Assembly: GCA_037975125.1 (NCBI GenBank)
Contig: CM075852.1
Coordinates: 6,864,792 to 6,928,791 of the forward strand
DNA: 64,000 bases
Source: Latrodectus hesperus
Lineage: Eukaryota > Arthropoda > Arachnida > Araneae > Theridiidae
Direction: 5' to 3'
Shown here: one piece after another, positions 1 through 10,802 of the stretch
Layout of the letters: each line of letters begins with the position of its first letter
How positions within the stretch are numbered: the stretch's first letter is position 1
Program-made: the position numbers and the translations under genes
The notes under the pieces: model-generated
Database searches by the model: none
The model's input: only the letters and a program-made list of their open reading frames with translations
Told to the model about the DNA's origin: nothing

Positions 1-98
1 TCTTTAAGACTATTACATTGACATAGTTACTTTTTACAGTGAGTTGTACATATTAAAAGCAATTAACAGCATATAGTACAATGATGCACTTAGTCCAG

Positions 99-430
99 AT
101 TGTTGTATTCACTGGCTGAATAATTTTTATAAATTAATTAACTTTCCCATTTTTCCCCTGGCTGGAAGTCCTTTCTTTTATTTAATTCGATTCCCCATCC
201 TCCCATTTTGACGAAGTGGGATGCCCTAACGTAGGAAAACCGGTTCCATAACGTAGGAAACCGGTTTTTCAGGAAGAGAGTGAGGGAAAGATGCAGAAGG
301 AGTTGTGCAAGAAAAAGGCTGAAACACACGCCACTAAAAGAATTGGACTATGTTGGTTATTCAAGTCTGACGTTCTATTGGAATCTATGAACAGTAAAAT
401 CGAAAATTCGAAATAATTAAATCCCGTTAG
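99..430. repeat. Dispersed repeat, diverged relative of a block in the tandem array
   Basis: The stretch begins ATTGTTGTATTCACTGGCTG. It shares this start, a following TTTTCCC...TGGAAGTC block, a CCCCATCC...GAAGTGG block and an AAACCGG block with 9301-9660, 12546-12900 and 15776-16140. The copies in the array are nearly identical to each other while this one is much more diverged. No coding capacity or termini are clear. Confidence 0.55.
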
Positions 431-707
431 TTTTTAGAGGGGAGAAGAAGAGATATACTCCCTGTAATACGAGTCCAAATGAAGGAAGCCACGCTGAATG
501 AATGATCTACCAGGTTTTCGAAGCCCTCAAAATATAAGCCGGCCTAGTACCTAGTACTTATTTTACCAGCTAGTTGTTCTTTTTAGTGTGGTACAACCTA
601 TTTTACAACTTTAAACAATGATTATGATACCTAGTGTAAATTATGAACTCCCGGTGAGTGTTTAACCATGATGTTAGTAAAATTTAAATATTTGGAATAA
701 TATAAGT

Positions 708-874
<167 letters not shown>

Positions 875-1002
875 AGAAAAACTGTTGCATCTATTTTATC
901 ACTAAAGGTTATTGTCCTACTTCATGTATCATTGTCTGGCCTAAATATATCATTGTACTATATGGACAGTTAAATGTTTTTAATTTAAAAGTTAAAATTT
1001 GT

Positions 1003-1236
1003 TGCGTCCTTCCGCTGGTGTGGCGTGGATGTGGAGAGGAGGGTGCCAGCTCAGGTGTGGCCTTGTCACCTGACCGTGGTTTAAAATTACGAGGCACCTT
1101 AAATAGAGCAAATTCGTACTTTCACCTTCGTGGTGCTCTGATCTGAACGAAAGACGCTCCCTATTGACTTAATTCGCACTGCCAAAGGCAAGAGCGAGCT
1201 TGGCTTGTCCAAGTGTCAACAACAACAAATTTTTTG
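1003..1236 (+). mobile_element. SINE fragment, family B (3' part)
   Basis: The 3' body matches the SINE at 19031-19415 read on its own strand. Shared blocks are TACTTTCACCTTCGTG, ATTGACTTAATT and GGCTTGTCCAAGTGTCA, followed by a (CAA)n tail. No tRNA-like head is recognisable, so this copy is 5'-truncated. Confidence 0.6.
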
Positions 1237-1971
1237 CGTGTTTTGAAGATTTAACTGAAAGAAATTATCAAGAGTTTATTGGTTTATCTCATGTCTTGAT
1301 AGTTACTTAACGTCTTAAAAAACAATGTTTCTACCTGAAAATATTATAATATATAGCTGTGTTAGTCATGACAAATAGGCAAACTTACAATTCCTATTTT
1401 AATCAAATTTAGGAAATGATTTCTACCTGAATGTTAAGAAAACATTAAAAGTTAAACATCAAATATGTATTCATAATTTCATCATATTTATTGAAACAAT
1501 TTAACGAATATTTATCATTATGTTTTATATTTTAGCATGAAAATACTAATTTTAGAGTTAAATCTCATCAAGATCTTATTATTAAATTATTTTTATAAAT
1601 GGTCGTTTCACTGTAAATAATTATTAAAGGTTCAATTTTTCATTTTTCTAATTGAAACTTTCCTTCTAGAAAGGAATAAACAGGAGTAAAATTTTAAAAT
1701 GATTGAGAGTAGAAGAATTTCATAATTTTCTATCATTAAATTTGAATCAATATATTTGGCTAAAAATAATTGCTAACACAATCTCAAGGATTATCATGCC
1801 TAGTTTTCTAATTTTTAAATAAGTTTGTGAAATATATTTGCACATTTTCTGATAGCTTTGCCACTAACTTCGACTAATATTTAATTCTACAATTGCATTT
1901 TCAGTCTGATTATAATAAAGACAGGATAAAACATTCTTTAATCTTTTGTTTGGCAAGATTTTAACATTTTG
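1237..1971. other. Gene-free AT-rich stretch
   Basis: No coding frame, repeat or RNA gene that I can support. Confidence 0.6.
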
Positions 1972-1973
1972 TA

Positions 1974-2690
1974 TTAGGTTGGGGAATAAGTTCGTGCCGT
2001 TTTTACCAAAGACTTTTATTTAAACAAAAAATAATTATATCAATAAGTTAATCAATTATATATTCACTGTTGCTGTTTACAATCTCTTCCCACCTCTCGA
2101 CCCATTTGTTGATGCCGTTAAGCCAAAATTCGTCTAGTCTGATATAAAAGAAGTTGTTGAGCCAGTTCTTAAGGACCTCTTTGTTATCGAAGGTAACGCT
2201 TTTCATATGGTTTGATTAGGAGCGGAAAAGATGGTAATCGGTCGTTGCAAAGTTCGGAGAATACAGCGGATGCTGTTAAACCTCCCATTTTAGCTCTTGG
2301 AGTGCTGTTTTGACGACTTGCGCAACATGGGCTCTGCGTTGTCGTGAAGGAGTATGATTTGACCATGTCGCGATCAGGTCTTTTCAGTCGAATAGCCTCA
2401 TTCACACGGTGTAACTGTGCAATGTTGAGCTCCTTATTGACTTTGGCATTCTTTTCGAGCATTTCCCAGTGCACCAAGAAGTTCTTAAAAACTGGCTAAA
2501 CAATTTCTTTGACACCAGACCAGGAGATTTTTGGCGGGACGGCATCAAGAAATGGGTCAAGAGGTGGGAAGAGGTTGTAAACAGCACACAATGGCGAATA
2601 TATAATTGTTTAACTTATTGATATCATTATTGATCTTTGTTTAAATTTAAGTCATTGGTAAAACTACTACGAACTGTTTCCCCAACCTAA
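1974..2690 (-). mobile_element. Fold-back mariner derivative
   Basis: The element runs from TTAGGTTGGGGAA to TTCCCCAACCTAA and is flanked by TA on both sides. On the minus strand it retains a mariner segment (VHWEMLEKNAKVNKEL and IAQLHRVNEAIRLKRP) that then drifts out of frame. The right end (about 2480-2690) encodes the mariner C-terminus on the opposite, plus strand (NNFFDTRPGDFWRDGI). The left end carries the same C-terminal region on the minus strand. The outer ~190-200 bases are therefore inverted copies of each other. It cannot make transposase. Confidence 0.8.
2184..2477 (-). pseudogene. Mariner transposase relic inside the fold-back element
   Basis: The segment reads MVHWEMLEKNAKVNKEL then AQLHRVNEAIRLKRPDR, which is the middle of a mariner transposase. 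After about residue 39 the frame is lost: the region that should give the DNARPH catalytic motif is shifted. The N-terminal DNA-binding domain is absent and the C-terminal end belongs to the duplicated arm. Non-functional. Confidence 0.75.
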
Positions 2691-2692
2691 TA

Positions 2693-3854
2693 ATTACTTT
2701 TATAACTGTTCTTTCATTGTTGCTTGAAGAAAATTACTCTAATGAATACTACTTCTACTCTTCATACACTTCACATATATTAAACAACTTCATTATATTA
2801 AACAGCAGCTATAAAAATATGCGTATGGAAATAAAAAAGAAACTAGACTAAGGTCTGACCTGATTATCTAAACTGAAGTCTGCAAAATTAATTATTCATC
2901 AATAGTTTAATTTTAATTTACTATATTTTTATATTAGTCACACAGTTAACTTGTATGCTACATAAATTCATAAAATTTTAATCATTATTTGCATTCACGA
3001 AATTTTCAGATATCATTCTGATATCTGACAATTTCGTTTATAAAATTTTCTTAACACATTAGATTTCGAAAATAAAATATCAAAATTTTTTTAATTTGTT
3101 AAGTTACAAAATTTTGTATTATTTTTAAAAAAAAGTTTATTTATGTTAAAAAAATAATTTTTTAAAAAAATAAATAATCTGGAATTTTTTTAATAAGAAA
3201 AATTAAATATTTTCTTAAGTATATAAAAAAAATAAATTTGCATTTCTTATACTCTGAATACGAATTGTGCAAAAAGCATTGAGACAAGTTAATTAAATAT
3301 TTATTTAGAATGTTGTTAATAACATTTATATAGAGTGAAACTCAAAGAGGAGAGATTCTTAAATAATAAAATTGCGAAAATAAAATATAATTTAATTTTC
3401 TTTTTAAAATCTGATCGTTAAATTTAAACAATTAAGAAAATATTTCATAAGTGCTGTACGAATATGATAATATATTACTTAAATTTGAAATTTTAAAGAA
3501 ATACTGGTATTTTAAAATATATCCATTCTTTCATAATCTGTAAACATTTTTCCTATTTTTTATTGTTTTTTACTAAGATAATTAATTTTGGACTGAAAAT
3601 TCCCAATCCATTGTAGGAAATTTGCATTCAAGAAATTTATGTTCAATAGATTACTTTATCTAAATATTAGATGCATTTTAATAAGAAATCAAAACATTTA
3701 TGTACTTAAATAAGAAACATTTTATGACTTTGAATAAGAAACATGAAAAGGAATTTTAATGAATCTAATTTTTTGAGAACTGAAATGAAATATAAAAATG
3801 ATTCGACTTTTATTAGTGATATCAAAAATCCCATATTAATAATCAATACAAAAG
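2693..3854. other. Gene-free AT-rich stretch
   Basis: Very AT-rich with long A and T runs; nothing recognisable. Confidence 0.6.
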
Positions 3855-4095
3855 GTAGCCGCCCAACTTGTCTTGTGGTCATCGTGTCTGACTGCTGATA
3901 GGGAAGTCCTGTGTTTGGTTCGGGCATGGATGTACTTTCTCTCTCTATCTCCCCTGTCTTTGTCCTTTCCTTGTATCAACAGGTTGTGAATGGTTGCCTA
4001 CCCTATAAACGGGTCCCTATAGCATGTGTGTACCGAGGAAGTCCGACTCCACACCAAAATATGGTTTAATTGGAAAAGGGAAGCAGCTTACCCCA
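3855..4095 (+). mobile_element. Probable SINE, family A relative
   Basis: It shares TTCGGGCATGGATGT, the following C/T-rich tract with CTGTCTTTGTCC and the CCTATAAACGGGT block with the SINEs at 34365 and 44540. The head is a degenerate tRNA-like stretch starting near TAGCCGCCCAACTTG. The 3' half after ACGGGT differs from the other copies, suggesting a separate subfamily or recombinant. Confidence 0.55.
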
Positions 4096-5035
4096 TAATC
4101 CTAGCCTAGCTTACACAAGACAACAGTCTATAAATGGTATATCAGCAGTTTTTTCTTTCCGATGTAAATAATATTCATGTTGGGAAAGAAAAATACCATC
4201 ACAAACAAATGAAAAGATAAAAATAAAACCACAGCCTAATTTGACCTGCGGAATTGTACTAAATAATATCCAAAAATAATAAATTAAATCGCTTACTGAA
4301 GTAAAATAAAAATTCAATGCATTAATATCTTCAGATTAGATCAATCAAATATATGAGAATATTTTTAAATATATTTTTGAAGATATTTTTTAATATTTTC
4401 AAAAATTATTATTTCAAATTATTCTCTTTAATGTCCATCAAAACAAAATCAATAATTTGTTAAATGGATTTGAAAGAAATTTTAAGAAAATTGCGACACA
4501 TATAAATAATACAATTTGTGACTAATATTTATAAGCAATAAAAGATGATAAATAATTATAATTTTAATTACAAAATAATTTTGTAATAAATATTTATAGA
4601 AACTTTTCTTTCAACGTATTTCTATTAGTTTATTTGATTATAAACATCTTTCACAAAAATTGGAAGTCAATTTTCTTCTCGTGAGAATTGCATAAACTAA
4701 TCAATACCAATGAAATTTATATTTTAATTCTGCACAATTCTTTGGAATAAAATTACATTTTAAAAAAATGTTAAATTGTGTTAGTGATAAAACAAATTTT
4801 ATTGAGATAGTGAATGCTACAAAAAAATTACACATCAAGAAGAGTGACATGTAATAATTTAACAGTCCCTTGTTTGTAATTAATTTTATATAATTTAAAT
4901 CCGAGCTGATGAGCACTTTAGCTATCAATATAATAGTCCTTAAGTTTACCACTCATCTCTACATGAGATTTTGAAAAATCCTCCATTCTTTTTTAAGCTT
5001 ATTTCAAGCATTCCATTATTTTCATTATTCTATAT
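4096..5035. other. Gene-free AT-rich stretch
   Basis: Short open frames on the minus strand are low-complexity; nothing recognisable. Confidence 0.6.
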
Positions 5036-5974
5036 CATAGGTTCCCAAAGTGGTCCAGGTGGACCCCCAGGGGTAATTAGAAGACCACACAGTGGTCCAA
5101 GTAGACGTGTAAAGAGAACAGGGGTTCACAAGTTATAAGTGGGGGTTCACGAAAATTTTTCTGGTTTTCATAGTAAAGAACAAAAATTTTGTCTTGTATT
5201 TACCTATCAACGTAGGCAGGTACAATTATTCACTAGCTAGGTACTCAAAAATATTCGAAACATTAATATACCCCGAGGATGAGTTCAAAAATAGATTTGA
5301 AGATATTCTGACAATGGAAATACCAGCATATCTCATAAACCCATTTGATGAAACAGAAAGGCAAATGTGATATTACAAAAGGAGCTACTTGAGCTCAGGA
5401 ACTGAAGGTGAAATTTAAAAAAGGCTATCAAACATTTTGGCTGCAGGCAGAAATCCCAGAAAAATATCCTGGGCTGTGGGAAATTGCTAGAAAATTTTTG
5501 ATAGCGTTTCCCTCGTCATATCTTGTCGAAAGAAATTTTAGTGCCGTTACCAACCTGTTAACAAAAAAAAAGGAACAGATTGAATATCACGGAACGGGGA
5601 GATTTGAGATTACTTCTTACAAAACTGAAGCCAAATATTGATAATTTGCTGTCAATTCATCAAGTACATCCGTCTTATTAAAAGTATGACTACTTTTTAT
5701 TGTTGATTTACATTTCAGAGTTCATTATTGATTTTTTGTCAATTGTTGATTGTATGTAATAATAAATGAGATTATAATTTTACATAACCAAAAGTACTAT
5801 TATTTTAATAAATAGGACGCAAGAAAATGTGCTACTTTTTTCTTCCTAACACCCCCAATTTAGGGAGATATTTTTAGAAGTTTTGGGAATATAGTAGAAA
5901 TGTAGCAGCAGGGGGTTACCGAAAATAGTAAAACTTTGAAAGTGGTCCATGAGAAAAAAGTTTGGGATCCCATG
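5036..5974 (+). mobile_element. Non-autonomous hAT element (ZBED5-like), copy 1
   Basis: The ends are CATAGGTTCCCAAA and TTTGGGATCCCATG, an imperfect terminal inverted repeat. Both subterminal regions contain AAAGTGGTCCA. The only coding part is the C-terminal hAT dimerisation segment at 5408-5641. No matching 8-bp flanks are visible (left TTCTATAT, right ATGTAAGG), so either the flanks have mutated or the ends have been rearranged. Confidence 0.75.
5408..5641 (+). pseudogene. hAT transposase C-terminal (dimerisation) relic
   Basis: The frame encodes FWLQAEIPEKYPGLWEIA followed by FPSSYLVERNFSAVTNLL, the signature of the hAT C-terminal dimerisation region as found in ZBED5-like proteins. The BED zinc finger, the catalytic Asp residues and most of the RNase-H-like core are missing. 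The same segment occurs at 20276-20775. Confidence 0.8.
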
Positions 5975-6665
5975 ATGTAAGGTGTGTTTGGGAATTTCAA
6001 GCCGGATTTAGCAAGTTGATATTAAGAAACAAGCTAAAATAGAATACAACATTTTCATATTTCTGGACGAAGAAAAACTTTTCCCCAAAACAAATTTCGT
6101 CTTGACTGCGGTGTTGTATAATGTCATATGGCTTCTGACGTATGATAACGATGATGTCACATTATCCCGACTGTTTTGTCTATTCTTTTACATTTTGTTT
6201 TTTCTGCTTTATATTATGTCCATGTGTTAATGGTTTAAATAAAAAAACGGCTTCTCTTGCTTTGGTCCTTTAGATTTTTGGGTCCTTATAAAATAAATCG
6301 TTATATTAAAAAAATGAACTTTGACAATGTTCTCAACTATGCGATGGTGAACTTCGCTTTGTTTGCTGCCGGTTGAAGAATATGATTTCAAGGCTGGGAA
6401 CAAATTCGCGTCAACAAGTCGGATTTACAGCATCGTCTCAATACCAATGTAGCGTAGATGAAATGTTAACGGACTTCATGGATATTTTAAACCAATGAGA
6501 ATCGTAATAAAGTGACGTACTCAGGATATCTACTGTAATGAAAGTAACAACCACTTTATAGTTTAAAAAAAAGAAGAAAAAAAACTTACCAAGACAAATT
6601 TTGTTCCGATTATGATGTTTGCCATAAAATGGTGTCAATTGTGATGCTAATAGATTAATTTAATG
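5975..6665. other. Gene-free stretch between hAT and array
   Basis: Somewhat less AT-rich around 6060-6420 but without an identifiable feature. Confidence 0.55.
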
Positions 6666-6667
6666 TA

Positions 6668-7560
6668 TTAGGTTGGTGCGTATGAAATGTCGGATTCTTA
6701 AGTGATTGTATAAAACTGCATATCTTTCTTCAAAAGTTGTTTATTCAATCAAAGTATGCTCCATTCGCTTCAATACACTTCTCCCAACGAGATTTTAAAG
6801 CGTAGATGCCTGTCTTAAAAAAATTTTGGTCTTTAGAATTAATAAACTCTGATATCGAGTTTTTTAGACTGTCTTCATTTTCATAGTGTTTGCCCCTTAA
6901 AAACAGCTCTAAATGCTTGAAAAAATGAAAATCGGTCGGCGAGAGATCCGGTGAATAGGGTGGATGCTGCAATGATGAGCATACGTTTAACCGATCCAGC
7001 TTATTTCGCTCTGTCAGTGCGTGCGGTACCCACTTGTCCATCTTCTTAACCTTGCCAATCTCAGAAAGGTGTCTCAATATCGTTGTATGGTCAACTTTCA
7101 TCCTGATAGCAAGTTCCCTCGTGGATACGGCTGGATCCGCTTCCACTAGAGCCTTCAGGTCATCATTCTTCACAGACGTTTTGGGTCTTCCGCGCGGCTC
7201 ATTTTGCAGTGAAAAATCGCCAATCCGAAATTTTTCGAACCAACGCTGCACTTTCCGATCGTTAACCGTATTCTCCCCAAACGCTTGGTTTATGTTGCGT
7301 GCAGCTTTTGCAGCACTATTACCAAGTTTGTACTCATATAAGAAAATGACGCGAATGTCGGCAGAATTCATATCGGCAATAAACTCAAAAGAAATAAAAA
7401 AGGGAAGACCTTCGAGAAAACCTATTTTGCTGAAATGAGTCTCTGGCAATGGACAATACGAGTATGAATGAGATTATGCCAAATACAAAAGTATAACGAA
7501 AACAGGGAGGAAAACGTCCGCATGTAAAGAGAATCCGACATTTCATACGCACCAACCTAA
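6668..7560 (-). mobile_element. Internally deleted mariner, array copy 1
   Basis: 893-base element with perfect 31-base terminal inverted repeats (6668-6698 and 7530-7560, starting TTAGGTTGGTGCGTATG) and TA target duplications at 6666-6667 and 7561-7562. It carries one deleted transposase frame on the minus strand. Confidence 0.93.
6745..7449 (-). pseudogene. Mariner transposase with deleted catalytic core (copy 1)
   Basis: The frame is 234 residues; the natural start is probably the internal Met at 7371 (MNSADIRVIFLYEYKLG). Both helix-turn-helix motifs are present, as are the linker GRPKTS and the third catalytic region YSPDLSPTD. About 110 residues between CSSL and QHPPYSPD are gone compared with a usual ~345-residue mariner transposase, removing the first two catalytic Asp residues. 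The protein could bind terminal repeats but cannot catalyse. Copy 1 alone keeps the correct C-terminal frame (KSRWEKCIEANGAYFD). The long plus-strand frame across this region is a shadow. Confidence 0.9.
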
Positions 7561-7562
7561 TA

Positions 7563-7885
7563 AATTATGCAATTAACGAAGACAATTGAGGTAATAGCGC
7601 TTCGTGCTCCCAAAATACATCTCCAAGGTTCAATTCTCGGGTTGGGCAAATCACTTAACCTTTTATCCCTTCATTGGCTTGATAAAACTACGTACCAAAC
7701 ATGCCTGGAAACTATACACTGGAGGTTTTGCGTTAAGCCTAACCGGAACATATACATCGCACCTCAAGGTCCTCGTCATAAAAACAAATATGGACACTGT
7801 AAGCCTTGGCCCCATAAGGGTTATCGTGCCACTGATTTAGTTTATGTAACTAACAGGAATTGTAGCAATAAAATAAAAACGTTTT
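7563..7885 (+). repeat. Possible tRNA-derived SINE in spacer 1
   Basis: GGTTCAATTCTCG resembles a pol III B box, followed by GGGTTGGGCAAATCACTTAACC and a GC-richer body ending in an A-rich stretch. The same block occurs in spacers 2 and 3 (about 10805-11135 and 14037-14365). The open frames of 78-109 codons across it look incidental. Confidence 0.45.
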
Positions 7886-9910
7886 AAGAACAGTTAATAA
7901 TCAAATAAATGATATACAAAGTAGATCTTAACTAACGTATGATTAATTAATAAATATATATTAGTTTAATTTGCGTTAAATCAAAATATTTAACTACATT
8001 TCCTACTTGATCAAATAAATAAAAATTTACCGAGAACGAAAACTTTTCAGAAAAGGGACTTGAAGTATGTATCTGAACTAAATGAAAGTCATTACTTAAA
8101 AGATAATTATAATACTGATGTCTTATAACCTCTGGGGCGTGATTTTTGTTTTAGAGAGTTTTTTTTCGCAACTTTTCTTGCTTTTGGCAATCCAAACTTT
8201 CTCATAGAATCATAAGAAAATCGACTGCATTCTATTTTGGTTACTCCTAGATAGTATTATTTCGTAATACTTTCGCGAGCACATCATTTCAATTAACTCT
8301 CCTTCTTTTTATTTATATTATTTCATGTGTTATATTCAAATATCAACACCATTGAATATTCATCTTCAAAAAAGCATTGTTAGTTGTTCTCCTTTTCGTT
8401 TATTTATTTTTTGTTTCATTCTAATTTCTATATATATCGTATTCTTTTTATACTTAATAATTATTTGTTCTTACCGTGATTTTGAAATATCAAAAAGTTC
8501 TTTCGTTAAGTTTTTCGGGAAATATGAAATTCTTGATAGGCATTAAGAATTTAATAATTTCTTTTTTTAAAAAAAATCGTGCAAGTGAACGAAAGGCAAT
8601 TGATTTTTAAATTTTGCACATGAAATTGGTCTTTTATAAAGGAACTATTGGACTTAGTGGTTTAATGAAACTCATTACTAAGAAAAACTGTTCCTTCGAT
8701 TGTATTTTTTACTAAATGTAGCATTTTTATTTTGAATTATAAATATATTTTAATTATAAACCTAAATTAGGTTAGATAACAAAGTTATCGTTTAAATAAA
8801 TTGATTGTTAGACATTGTACTATAATATTTAAAAATTTTACCACCATTTATTTTGTTTTTATTTTTTGCATGCCCATTTGATTTTTTGTGCTTTTTTCTT
8901 TTATTAAAAAAATAATAATATTTTTTACTACTTAGCTTTTTTGATTTGAAAATTTATGTTAATCTTCGAAAGTGATAAATATTTATTATCACTTCAAATA
9001 AATGTTTACCATTTAGGAATTTGTATGTGCACTTTTATTTTCTTTTTAGTTTATGAATTTTAATATATTATTTATAGTTTCATCTTTGATCTTTTATCAT
9101 CTGTTTATTTTTGCTTTATAGTCTCTTTCAAAAGCATTTGAAATTTATTTTGAAAGATTACACTATAAATTTCTACTGCTTTTGAAAAAGGCTATAAATA
9201 AGCAATGGCTCTTTTTTTTATTAATATTTTTGCGGTAAACTTATACAATATCAAATGGATTACATGACAGCAGTCCAATAAGTTTGATTCATTTTTAAGT
9301 ATTGTTGTATTCACTGGCTGGATATTTTTTGGTAAATTACCCAGTTTTTCCCTGATTGAAAGTCTTTTTATATATTTCACTCTCCCTAAAATTCTATGCT
9401 CAATTATCCCCCATCCCTATTCTCGAAGTGGATTGCCCTAGTGTTGGCTTGTAGAAACCGGATCTGGAGAACATAAGAACAGGATTGAAGATAATCGGCG
9501 ATTCGAGAGAGAAGAGACTGTTTCAAAAAAGGCAGATGTGAAGACCTGAAAAAGGAAATGAAAGGGAATATGAAACAGACTGCTCAAAATTCAAGCCCGA
9601 TTTGGATCTATTGAATTTTCAAGAGTCCAAAATCAGAGAGCTGAATTAATCAAATCTAAGAGTACTTAGACTAGAAAAAATGATATATATTTCTAAAAAC
9701 ATTCAACGTAGTTATGAAAATAACTCTAAGGAATAAATGAAACCTTTTTTTCAATATCGTCAAAGTCTTGAGACATGTCTTCCGTAAGTCGAAGATTTTC
9801 ATATAAATTGTTTTTCCATCCTGTAGTTTTTTTTTGTAAGTGGTACCTTTTATTTTATTACCTTAATTAATTTCTGTAAAGTATGAATACAAAAACAAAG
9901 ACTGTTTCTA
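7886..9910. repeat. Remainder of array spacer 1
   Basis: AT-rich sequence without a recognisable gene. It includes the dispersed repeat at 9301-9660 that is related to 99-430. The block recurs in spacers 2 and 3 with high identity. Confidence 0.7.
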
Positions 9911-10802
9911 TTAGGTTGGTGCGTATGAAATGTCGGATTCTTAAGTGATTGTATAAAACTGCATATCTTTCTTCAAAAGCTGTTTATTCAATCAAAGTAT
10001 GCTCCATTCGCTTCAATACACTTCTCCCAACGAGATTTTAAAGCGTAGATGCCTGTCTTAAAAAATTTTGGTCTTTAGAATTAATAAACTCTGATATCGA
10101 GTTTTTTAGACTGTCTTCATTTTCATAGTGTTTGCCCCTTAAAAACAGCTCTAAATGCTTGAAAAAATGAAAATCGGTCGGCGAGAGATCCGGTGAATAG
10201 GGTGGATGCTGCAATGATGAGCATACGTTTAACCGATCCAGCTTATTTCGCTCTGTCAGTGCGTGCGGTACCCACTTGTCCATCTTCTTAACCTTGCCAA
10301 TCTCAGAAAGGTGTCTCAATATCGTTGTATGGTCAACTTTCATCCTGATAGCAAGTTCCCTCGTGGATACGGCTGGATCCGCTTCCACTAGAGCCTTCAG
10401 GTCATCATTCTTCACAGACGTTTTGGGTCTTCCGCGCGGCTCATTTTGCAGTGAAAAATCGCCAGTCCGAAATTTTTCGAACCAACGCTGCACTTTCCGA
10501 TCGTTAACCGTATTCTCCCCAAACGCTTGGTTTATGTTGCGTGCAGCTTTTGCAGCACTATTACCAAGTTTGTACTCATATAAGAAAATGACGCGAATGT
10601 CGGCAGAATTCATATCGGCAATAAACTCAAAAGAAATAAAAAAGGGAAGACCTTCGAGAAAACCTATTTTGCTGAAATGAGTCTCTGGCAATGGACAATA
10701 CGAGTATGAATGAGGTTATGCCAAATACAAAAGTATAACGAAAACAGAGAGGAAAACGTCCGCATGTAAAGAGAATCCGACATTTCATACGCACCAACCT
10801 AA
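9911..10802 (-). mobile_element. Internally deleted mariner, array copy 2
   Basis: 892-base element with the same 31-base terminal inverted repeats as copy 1 and TA at 9909-9910 and 10803-10804. Confidence 0.93.
10038..10691 (-). pseudogene. Mariner transposase relic (copy 2)
   Basis: Same internal deletion as copy 1; the likely start Met is at 10613. One A is missing from the homopolymer near 10064, so the frame ends QNFLRQASTL and loses the last ~17 residues. One substitution makes FRTGDF where copy 1 has FRIGDF. Confidence 0.9.

Noticed and set aside
7034..7438. 134-codon plus-strand frame repeated in each mariner
   Set aside because: It is the antisense shadow of the minus-strand transposase; repeated only because the element is repeated.
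7567..7887. 106-109-codon frame conserved in all three array spacers
   Set aside because: Conservation follows from recent duplication, two overlapping frames are equally open, and the DNA resembles a SINE.
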